From an uncultured Sulfitobacter sp. (GTDB lineage: Bacteria > Pseudomonadota > Alphaproteobacteria > Rhodobacterales > Rhodobacteraceae), in contig NZ_CANNBM010000002.1 of NCBI RefSeq assembly GCF_947502895.1, forward strand, positions 310,001 to 374,000: DNA of 64,000 bases. The letters run 5' to 3'. The translations under genes were made by a program, and so were the position numbers. How positions within the stretch are numbered: the first letter of the stretch is position 1; each line of letters opens with the position of its first letter. Shown piece by piece: positions 19,151-26,195 of this stretch. Below the pieces are notes generated by a model. It saw only the letters and a program-made list of their open reading frames with translations, had not been told where the DNA came from and did no database searches.

Positions 19151-20368
19151 ATGGCTGCGAAGCGCATCACATTTCCCGGTCATGACGGTTCTATGTTGGC
19201 TGCGCGGCTTGATTTGCCTGCAGGGCCGCATCTGGCGACCGCCCTGTTCGCGCATTGCTTTACCTGCGGCAAGGACATTCCCGCCGCGCGCCGGATTGCT
19301 GCTCGGCTTGCGGCGATGGGCATTGCCGTTTTGCGGTTTGATTTCACGGGGCTCGGCCACTCGGAGGGTGAGTTTCAGAACACCTCGTTCAGCAGTAATG
19401 TGGATGATCTGGTTGCGGCCGCGACTTGGGCTGCGGGCGAAGGTATGCCACCCAGCCTGTTGATTGGTCATTCCCTCGGCGGGGCCGCTGTCATCAAGGC
19501 GGCAAGTATGCTGAGCGGGATCAAGGCAGTCGCCACGATCGGTGCGCCCTTTGATCCGGCCCATGTCACCCACCACTTTAACGACGCGCTGCCAGCGATC
19601 GTACGCGACGGGAAGGCCGAAGTCAGCCTTGGCGGGCGCCCTTTCACCATTGGAAAGGCCTTTATCGAGGATACAGGTAATGGTGTTCTGGCAGAGGTAT
19701 TGGGTGATTTGAAAGCAGCCCTGCTGGTGCTGCATGCACCCCGCGATGCGGTTGTCAGCGTGGACAGCGCCGCGCAGATATTCATGGCCGCCAAACACCC
19801 CAAAAGCTATATTTCACTGGATGATGCAGACCATCTGATCACCCGCGCCGAAGATGCTGAATATGCGGCAGAGGTGATTGCCACGTGGTCTGCGCGCTAT
19901 GTTAATCGCCCGTTGCCTGCCCCGCCCATTGGCACACCGGAAGGGGTGGTGCGCGTATCGGAGGCCGACAAGAGCGGTTTTTTGCAAGACATTACATCGG
20001 GTAGCCATGTCCATTTGCTCGCGGATGAGCCTCTGGCATATGGCGGCACCAACAGGGGCATGTCGCCTTACGGGTTCTTGTCTGCCAGCCTTGGGGCCTG
20101 CACGTCGATGACCATCCGTATGTACGCACGACGCAAGGACTGGCCGTTGGAGCATGTCGGCGTTGATGTAAGCCATGACAAAGTCCATGCCCAAGATGCA
20201 GCCACTGGAACGCAGGAAAAAATCGATAGCTTCTCCCGCACAATCACGCTCAGCGGGAGCAATCTGACATCCGAGCAGCGCGCGCGCCTGCTGGAGATTG
20301 CGGACCGCTGCCCTGTTCACCGCACGCTGGAGCGGACATCGCATGTGAACACCGTGCTGGCAGACTAA
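19151..20368 (+). CDS. Alpha/beta hydrolase - OsmC fusion protein
   Basis: A 405-residue two-domain protein. Residues 1-250 are an alpha/beta hydrolase with nucleophile Ser108 in GHSLGG, Asp199 in HAPRDAVV and His228 in DADHLI. Residues 265-405 are an OsmC/Ohr-type domain with the peroxidatic-type Cys317 (LGACTSMT) and resolving-type Cys387 (CPVHRTL). OsmC domains reduce organic hydroperoxides; the hydrolase half may release or cleave an ester or thioester product. AAGGAGA at 19138 supports the ATG at 19151. Its stop overlaps the stop of the next, convergent gene. Confidence 0.9.
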   Translation: MAAKRITFPGHDGSMLAARLDLPAGPHLATALFAHCFTCGKDIPAARRIAARLAAMGIAVLRFDFTGLGHSEGEFQNTSFSSNVDDLVAAATWAAGEGMPPSLLIGHSLGGAAVIKAASMLSGIKAVATIGAPFDPAHVTHHFNDALPAIVRDGKAEVSLGGRPFTIGKAFIEDTGNGVLAEVLGDLKAALLVLHAPRDAVVSVDSAAQIFMAAKHPKSYISLDDADHLITRAEDAEYAAEVIATWSARYVNRPLPAPPIGTPEGVVRVSEADKSGFLQDITSGSHVHLLADEPLAYGGTNRGMSPYGFLSASLGACTSMTIRMYARRKDWPLEHVGVDVSHDKVHAQDAATGTQEKIDSFSRTITLSGSNLTSEQRARLLEIADRCPVHRTLERTSHVNTVLAD

Positions 20369-20703
20369 TCCAGCACGACACCCTCGGTCACGTCACCGGC
20401 GGCCCCGATAAACCGTATGTTGGGCGCTTGGATCGTCATGTCGTAGCAGGCCCAGATATCCGAGGGCGGCCACATGCTGCAATACTGGTTATCGCGCACC
20501 ACCCAATAACCCCAACTTTCCGCGCCCGCGCTATAGAGCGTGCGTCCGGATGTACGAAAATCCTGTTTGGCAGTGGCATACTGCACTGTTTTCCCTGTCA
20601 GGATCGAGGCTATTTGCGGACCACGCATCGTTGCCCAAGGGCGCGCTTCGCTTATGGCAGTGGTCGCACATAAGATAAGGGGCAACATCAAATATAGGCG
20701 CAT
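20365..20703 (-). CDS. Hypothetical secreted protein
   Basis: A 112-residue protein with an N-terminal signal peptide (MRLYLMLPLILCATTAISEA, likely cleaved after SEA). The mature part has two Cys (YCSMWPPSDIWACYD) that may form a disulfide and a Trp-rich patch. No family is recognised. The ATG at 20703 is chosen because it starts the signal peptide; the frame remains open to 20775. The gene is convergent with the hydrolase-OsmC gene and divergent from purB. Confidence 0.65.
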   Translation of the reverse strand: MRLYLMLPLILCATTAISEARPWATMRGPQIASILTGKTVQYATAKQDFRTSGRTLYSAGAESWGYWVVRDNQYCSMWPPSDIWACYDMTIQAPNIRFIGAAGDVTEGVVLD

Positions 20704-20800
20704 CGAACCGCTCGCATCTTGTTCTTCGACACTGCGCAGTCTATTGCGCCCCTGTCCCTTGTACAGACGACCCATCGCATAGTCACGAAAAGGTGTGCCA

Positions 20801-22105
20801 ATGATCCCCCGCTATTCCCGCCCTGAAATGGTATCCATATGGTCGCCCGAGACCAAATTCCGCATCTGGTTCGAGATCGAGGCCCATGCCTGCGATGCAA
20901 TGGCAGATATCGGTGTGATCCCGCGTGCAAACGCCGAGGCGGTCTGGAAAGCCAAGGACGTTGAATTCGATGTAGCCCGCATTGACGAGATCGAGGCCGT
21001 TACCAAACATGACGTTATCGCCTTTCTCACCCATCTGGCCGAGCATGTCGGCTCGGATGAGGCGCGGTTTGTGCATCAGGGGATGACATCCTCGGATGTG
21101 CTGGACACCTGTTTTAACGTACAGCTCACCCGTGCTGCCGATATCCTGATCGCAGATATGGGCCTGCTGCTGGCCGCCCTGAAACGCCGCGCGATCGAGC
21201 ATAAAGACACTGTTCGTGTGGGCCGCAGCCACGGCATCCATGCAGAGCCGACTACAATGGGCCTGACATTCGCCCGTTTCTACGCCGAGATGGACCGTAA
21301 CCTGACGCGCCTGCGCACAGCGCGCGATGAAATCGCCACTGGTGCAATCTCGGGGGCCGTTGGCACGTTCGCCAACATTGACCCGCGCGTAGAAGAGCAT
21401 GTGTGCGAAAAGCTGGGCCTCACACCAGAGCCGATCAGCACACAAGTCATCCCCCGCGACCGTCACGCCGCCTTCTTTGCTACCCTTGGCGTCATCGCCA
21501 GCAGCATCGAGAATGTCGCCACCGAGGTGCGCCACATGCAACGCACCGAAGTACTTGAGGGTGCGGAGTTCTTCTCGGCCGGTCAAAAAGGCTCCTCCGC
21601 GATGCCGCACAAAAAGAACCCTGTGCTGACTGAAAACCTGACAGGTCTGGCGCGCACGATCCGCATGGCTGTGATCCCTGCGATGGAGAACGTGACGCTG
21701 TGGCACGAGCGTGACATCTCCCACTCCTCGGTCGAGCGTGCGATTGGCCCTGACACCACCATCACGCTGGATTTCGCCCTGCACCGCCTGACGGGCGTTA
21801 TCGACAAAATGTTGATCTATCCCGACAACATGCTGGCCAACATGAATAAATTCAGCGGTCTGGTCATGTCCCAGCGCGTGCTTCTGGCCCTGACCCAAGC
21901 GGGGGTAAGCCGCGAAGACAGCTATAAGCTGGTGCAGCGCAATGCGATGAAGGTCTGGGATCACGGCAAAGACTTCAAAACCGAGCTGTTGGCCGACGAC
22001 GAAGTGCTCGCTGCGCTGAGCGTTGAAGAAATCGAAGAGAAGTTCGACATGGGGTATCACACCAAACACGTTGATACGATCTTCAAACGCGTTTTTGGAG
22101 ACTGA
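20801..22105 (+). CDS. purB: Adenylosuccinate lyase
   Basis: A 434-residue enzyme of the fumarase/aspartase superfamily. It opens MIPRYSRPEMVSIW and contains the active-site loop GSSAMPHKKNP, the TSSDVLDT motif with catalytic-region residues, and GRSHGIHAEP. It removes fumarate from SAICAR and from adenylosuccinate in purine synthesis, acting as a cytoplasmic homotetramer. AAAGG upstream supports the ATG at 20801. No other purine gene is adjacent. Confidence 0.97.
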   Translation: MIPRYSRPEMVSIWSPETKFRIWFEIEAHACDAMADIGVIPRANAEAVWKAKDVEFDVARIDEIEAVTKHDVIAFLTHLAEHVGSDEARFVHQGMTSSDVLDTCFNVQLTRAADILIADMGLLLAALKRRAIEHKDTVRVGRSHGIHAEPTTMGLTFARFYAEMDRNLTRLRTARDEIATGAISGAVGTFANIDPRVEEHVCEKLGLTPEPISTQVIPRDRHAAFFATLGVIASSIENVATEVRHMQRTEVLEGAEFFSAGQKGSSAMPHKKNPVLTENLTGLARTIRMAVIPAMENVTLWHERDISHSSVERAIGPDTTITLDFALHRLTGVIDKMLIYPDNMLANMNKFSGLVMSQRVLLALTQAGVSREDSYKLVQRNAMKVWDHGKDFKTELLADDEVLAALSVEEIEEKFDMGYHTKHVDTIFKRVFGD

Positions 22106-22246
22106 CCCGTAGACGAAGGAATATTGCCCAGCAGACGGGCATTTGCGCAATTATATATGCGTCAGACTGACGCGTGGCGTGATTTCTTTTGAAATTGCGC
22201 CGCTTTGCGTTACCCTTACGTCATGTCACCAAAAGGAGTAATGGAC

Positions 22247-22402
22247 ATGAAAATGAAGATTGCACTTGCGACCGCGACCCTGATGCTGCTGCCCTCATTG
22301 GGCATGGCCATGGGCTGCAACTACGATAAACAGGCGATGTCATGCGCTGCTGGCTCGGTTTATGACGCCGATAGCAAGAGCTGTGTAGCGACAACGACGT
22401 AA
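22247..22402 (+). CDS. Small secreted Cys-motif protein
   Basis: A 51-residue protein: a signal peptide of about 22 residues (MKMKIALATATLMLLPSLGM) and a short mature part with three Cys. The stretch SCAAGSVYDADSKSCV closely resembles a segment at the N-terminus of the next gene's product. AAGGAG at 22233-22238 is 8 bases from the ATG at 22247, and only 2 from the one at 22241, so the former is chosen. A 7-bp hairpin (AACGACG / CGTCGTT) overlaps the stop codon. Function is unknown. Confidence 0.65.
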   Translation: MKMKIALATATLMLLPSLGMAMGCNYDKQAMSCAAGSVYDADSKSCVATTT

Positions 22403-22533
22403 GCGTCGTTTGAACGGCCAAAACGGTTCAATAACTTAATGTGATGGCGCGGGATCAATAAAAACCTTTACCGCGCGCCATCCACAGCTACCATTAGGTC
22501 AGAAAACAATTTGCACCTTATGGAGTACCGAAC

Positions 22534-23052
22534 ATGCGTATCCTTCTTGCCACCGCCCTGACACTTGCACTACCGCTGGCAGCCTTCGCCGCAAGCGACG
22601 AAACCGCCCCTCCTAAAAAGCCGAAGTGCAACAGCGGCTTTGTCTATGACAAAAAGACCAAGTCCTGTGTTAGCAGCAATGGCCACACGCTGGATGTTGA
22701 TACACTGTATCAAGAGGTCCGCGCGCTTTCTTACGACGGTCGCTATAATGACGCTCAGGTGTTGTTGGCGCAGATGCCCGCAGAAGATGATCGCACACTG
22801 ACCTACATGGGCTTCACCAACCGCAAGATGGGCAACGCCGAAGCCGCGATGACCTATTACGCCCGTGCACTGGCTCGCAACCCCGGCAATGTAATGGCGC
22901 GCTCCTACATGGGCCAAGGGCTGGTCGAGGACGGCCAGATCGCTGCAGCGCTTGAGCAACTGCGTGAGATCCGCGCCCATGGTGGCGAAGGCACGTGGGC
23001 AGAAGCCTCCCTGCGCACAGCGATCGCGACGGGACGTACTTTTAACTGGTAA
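22534..23052 (+). CDS. Secreted tetratricopeptide-repeat protein
   Basis: A 172-residue exported protein with a signal peptide cleaved near AFAAS (residue 20), a Cys motif CNSGFVYDKKTKSCVS at residues 32-47, then about three TPR-like helical hairpins (LYQEVRALSYDGRYNDAQVLL, FTNRKMGNAEAAMTYYARAL, MGQGLVEDGQIAAALEQL). TPRs mediate protein-protein contacts; the target is unknown. TATGGAGT precedes the ATG. It follows the small Cys-motif gene by 131 bases in the same direction and is closed by a terminator. Confidence 0.8.
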   Translation: MRILLATALTLALPLAAFAASDETAPPKKPKCNSGFVYDKKTKSCVSSNGHTLDVDTLYQEVRALSYDGRYNDAQVLLAQMPAEDDRTLTYMGFTNRKMGNAEAAMTYYARALARNPGNVMARSYMGQGLVEDGQIAAALEQLREIRAHGGEGTWAEASLRTAIATGRTFNW

Positions 23053-23071
23053 CTACGTGACAAACGATCAA

Positions 23072-23101
23072 AGCGGCGTGGCCTTTGGCTGCGCCGTTTT
23101 T
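23072..23101 (+). terminator. Rho-independent terminator after TPR gene
   Basis: CGGCGTGGCC / GGCTGCGCCG forms a 10-bp stem (two wobbles) with a TTT loop and a run of five T, 21 bases after the stop codon. Confidence 0.8.
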
Positions 23102-23195
23102 GTATTGAGGTGCTGAAACACTTCCAACAATTTCAGCCCTTTTTTACCTTTCAGATGCATAGCTAAACTGTCTTTGGTAAACGAGGTTTGCGTGC

Positions 23196-24275
23196 ATGAA
23201 TGATTTGATGACACTTCCCACTACATCTGCTGCGCCTGCTGCTCCGCGGATTGTGCCCCAACCAAATTTAAGCAAACGCGCAAAGGCGGCAATTGTTGTG
23301 CGCCTGCTGATAAACGAGGGGGCAGAGATTGCCCTTGAGGAGCTGCCGTCAGAGCTGCAGGCGCAGCTGACGCAGCAAATGGGCGCAATGCGAGTGGTTG
23401 ACCGTGTTACACTCGCGGCCGTCGTTGCCGAATTTACCGAAGCTCTCGATTCAATCGGGCTGTCGTTTCCGGGTGGCATCGCTGGCGCGCTGGATGCACT
23501 TGATGGCAAGATCAGTCGTGAAACAGCTGCGCGACTGCGCAAGGAGGCCGGCGTGCGTGCCGCGGGCGATCCTTGGACGCGTCTGCGCGCCCTGCCCCCT
23601 GAAGATTTACAAAAGATAATCGAGAACGAAAGCGTCGAGGTGTCTGCCGTTCTGCTGTCTAAACTGGAAGTGAACGTGGCAGCAGGCGTGTTAGGATTAT
23701 TGTCAGGGCCGCAGGCGCGGCGCATCACCTACGCGATATCGCTTACCAGTGATGTGACGCCCGATGCAGTAGACCGGATCGGCCTGTCGCTTGCTGCCCA
23801 ACTTGATACGCAAAAAGTGCTCGCTTTTGACGAAGGCGCGGTCTCGCGCTTGGGTGCAATACTCAACTCCTCCTCCACGCCCACACGTGATGATGTGCTG
23901 TCAGGGCTTGAGGAATCGGATATCGAATTGGCCACCGCCGTGCGCAAGGCGATCTTTACATTCGGCAACATTCCCGCGCGCATTTCGCCCCGCGATGTCC
24001 CGCGTATCCTGCGCGATGTGGATGCAGGCGCGCTGCTGACCGCGATGGCCGGCGCAGAAGCTGCCGGATTTGCGGAGCCGCGCGACTTTATTCTTGAAAA
24101 CATGTCGGGCCGTATGGCCGACCAAATGCGTGAGGACATTGCCGAAGCAGGTAAAATCAAGCCCGCCGAAGCGGACGAAGCCATGTCAGCTGTCGTCGCC
24201 GTAATTCGCGAAATGGAAGCGCGCGGCGATCTGGTTCTCATCATTGAAGAGGACGAAGACGAAGACGCTGGCTAA
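23196..24275 (+). CDS. fliG: Divergent FliG-like flagellar motor switch protein
   Basis: A 359-residue soluble protein. The N-terminal part (LSKRAKAAIVVRLLINEGAEIALEELP) and the C-terminal part (KAIFTFGNIPARISPRDVPRILRDVD...LENMSGRMADQMREDI) follow the FliG architecture, the latter matching the stator-facing domain of the rotor C-ring. In the middle domain the near-invariant EHPQ motif is replaced by ESVE (residues 145-148). The extreme C-terminus is a poly-acidic EEDEDEDAG. No other flagellar gene is nearby, so it may be a functional but relocated motor protein or a diverged paralogue. Confidence 0.75.
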   Translation: MNDLMTLPTTSAAPAAPRIVPQPNLSKRAKAAIVVRLLINEGAEIALEELPSELQAQLTQQMGAMRVVDRVTLAAVVAEFTEALDSIGLSFPGGIAGALDALDGKISRETAARLRKEAGVRAAGDPWTRLRALPPEDLQKIIENESVEVSAVLLSKLEVNVAAGVLGLLSGPQARRITYAISLTSDVTPDAVDRIGLSLAAQLDTQKVLAFDEGAVSRLGAILNSSSTPTRDDVLSGLEESDIELATAVRKAIFTFGNIPARISPRDVPRILRDVDAGALLTAMAGAEAAGFAEPRDFILENMSGRMADQMREDIAEAGKIKPAEADEAMSAVVAVIREMEARGDLVLIIEEDEDEDAG

Positions 24276-24343
24276 ACACGCCCTTGTTGCAGATGCGTGC
24301 AGGGTTTATGTCTACTCTCTCACTCAGGCTACATCAGGCAGAT

Positions 24344-25249
24344 ATGTCACAGCCCACTTCTTCGGAAAAATCCGGCCTCGTCCGTCAGATCGGCCACTAT
24401 GCCAGTAATGCGGTCATTGTGGGGCTGATACAGCTTGCGCTGCTGCTACCCTATACGGTGCGGGTGCGTATGATGGGTGCTGTGGTGGAATATGGGATCG
24501 GGCCGCTGGCGGGGTATCGCCGCCGTGCATTAGACAACCTCGCTTTCATATGGCCGGACATGCCTGCAGGCGAGCGGGCTGAAATAGCGGCGCGGTGCCT
24601 TAACAACGTCGGACGTACATTCATCGAGAATTACTCAGCCAATGATTTTCCGCAGCGCATGGCAACAAACCAGATCACGGGTGCTGGTGTGGCGGCATTG
24701 GATGCGGCAATAGCACAAGGCAAACCTGTCATTCTGGTAACAGGCCACTATGGCAACTATGAAGCCGTGCGCGCTGCGCTTGCTGCACGCGGCATGAACA
24801 TCGGCGGCCTCTACCGCGATATGAAAAACCCCTATTTCAACGCGCATTATGTGAAAACGATGGAGGCTTTTGGCGGTCCTGTCTTTGCCCAAGGGCGGCG
24901 TGGCACGACGGGGTTTGTGCGCCATCTCAAAACGGGTGGACAGCTGGTATTATTGTTTGACCAGCATGTGTTCGAGGCACCTGCATTTGACTTTCTGGGC
25001 CAGCCTGCAAACACCGCAACCTCGGCTGCGGAACTGGCCCTGCGCTATGATGCGGCTTTAATTCCCTTTTACGGCATCCGCCGCGCTGACGGCCTGACAT
25101 TTGATACGGTAATCGAAGCGCCGATCCCGCCCTCTGATCCCATCACGATGACGCAAGCCATCACGGATAGTCTGGCGGCGCGGGTCCGGACAGACCCTAC
25201 GCAATGGTTCTGGGTGCATCGCCGCTGGCGACCACAGGAAAATACATAG
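24344..25249 (+). CDS. LpxL/HtrB-type lysophospholipid or lipid A acyltransferase
   Basis: A ~301-residue inner-membrane acyltransferase with one hydrophobic N-terminal helix (residues 22-40) and the catalytic HX4E motif at H135-E140 (GHYGNYE). The later LVLLFDQH and FWVHRRWRP segments are family hallmarks. Family members add secondary acyl chains to lipid A or acylate related lipids. The start is uncertain: ATG at 24344 begins the usual family N-terminus, while ATG at 24308 has AGGG upstream. It follows the FliG-like gene by 68 bases. Confidence 0.85.
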   Translation: MSQPTSSEKSGLVRQIGHYASNAVIVGLIQLALLLPYTVRVRMMGAVVEYGIGPLAGYRRRALDNLAFIWPDMPAGERAEIAARCLNNVGRTFIENYSANDFPQRMATNQITGAGVAALDAAIAQGKPVILVTGHYGNYEAVRAALAARGMNIGGLYRDMKNPYFNAHYVKTMEAFGGPVFAQGRRGTTGFVRHLKTGGQLVLLFDQHVFEAPAFDFLGQPANTATSAAELALRYDAALIPFYGIRRADGLTFDTVIEAPIPPSDPITMTQAITDSLAARVRTDPTQWFWVHRRWRPQENT

Positions 25250-25258
25250 CCTGAAGGC

Positions 25259-25969
25259 CTAGTCGACCCGAGCAGCCGCAAGGATAGGCCCGCCATCCGC
25301 GGCCTGTACCAACACAACAACCGGATCATCGCCCGCCATCTCTAGCGACAGGTCAAGCGGGCTCTGCCCATCCCATTTACTGGCAAGTTGCCAATCGTGG
25401 GCGATGTTCGAATAGGTGATGGTTTTACCGCGATTTTCGCCTTTTGTGATCTTTGTCGCGTGCTCTGGCATGACGTACAGCACATGTATTTCCATCGCTG
25501 CTGGTCCACTGCGCGGAACGGTGCCGGTAATAGAAACACGTTCGCCGTCGCGCGTGACATCAAGCCGCATCTCAGGGGTGTCCTGTTTGTGTGCCGCAAT
25601 CGCCTCGACCAGCGCCATCGGTTTGGCACCGACGATATCAGTCTGACCATTTACCACCATTTCCGGTGTATAGACAGAGCGGCGCCCTGCCTTGCTGGCA
25701 TAGGCCCGTTGGCGCACTGCATGGGCGGGGTCGCCGAATTCGTCCTGCCAGCCGATGTAATCCCAATAATCCACGTGCACCGCAATCGCGATCACATCTT
25801 TCCGCGAACTCAGCTCCGACAACAATGCATCCGCAGGCGGGCAGCTTGAACAGCCCTGAGAGGTAAAAAGCTCAACCACAACAGGACGCTGCTCCGCAAA
25901 AACGGGTGCGGCAATGCCTGCACAAAAACTAAACAAAGCTGCAGTAAGAAAAGAAGAGGAGCGGCGCAT
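25259..25969 (-). CDS. DUF1223 family thioredoxin-fold periplasmic protein
   Basis: A 236-residue exported protein with a signal peptide (cleaved near VFAEQ, residue 25) and a thioredoxin-like CxxC at C40-C43 in FTSQGCSSCPPAD. The motif VHVDYWDYIGWQDEFG and YTPEMVVNGQTDIVG are conserved in DUF1223 proteins, whose function is not known but which look like redox proteins. AGGAATC upstream supports the ATG at 25969; the open frame to 26107 is not needed. It is convergent with the acyltransferase and divergent from acnA. Confidence 0.85.
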   Translation of the reverse strand: MRRSSSFLTAALFSFCAGIAAPVFAEQRPVVVELFTSQGCSSCPPADALLSELSSRKDVIAIAVHVDYWDYIGWQDEFGDPAHAVRQRAYASKAGRRSVYTPEMVVNGQTDIVGAKPMALVEAIAAHKQDTPEMRLDVTRDGERVSITGTVPRSGPAAMEIHVLYVMPEHATKITKGENRGKTITYSNIAHDWQLASKWDGQSPLDLSLEMAGDDPVVVLVQAADGGPILAAARVD

Positions 25970-26195
25970 ATGATTCCTATCATCGCTTTCGTGTACCTTG
26001 TATCTAGTGCTGCACTGCGCAAATGACCAATCAAGGTTTCGAGAGAGACGCGTGTAAACCTGTGCTGTGGCCAAATTATGAAAATTTCGGTGTACAATGG
26101 TATACATTTTACCTGTTTGAGGTTGAAAATCACTGACAGATAGGTCATTCAGGCGCTAATTCAGACCTGTAGCCAAGCCATATACGGAGCCACAC

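Noticed and set aside
20783..22150. 455-residue minus-strand frame over purB
   Set aside because: Antisense shadow of purB with no family match.
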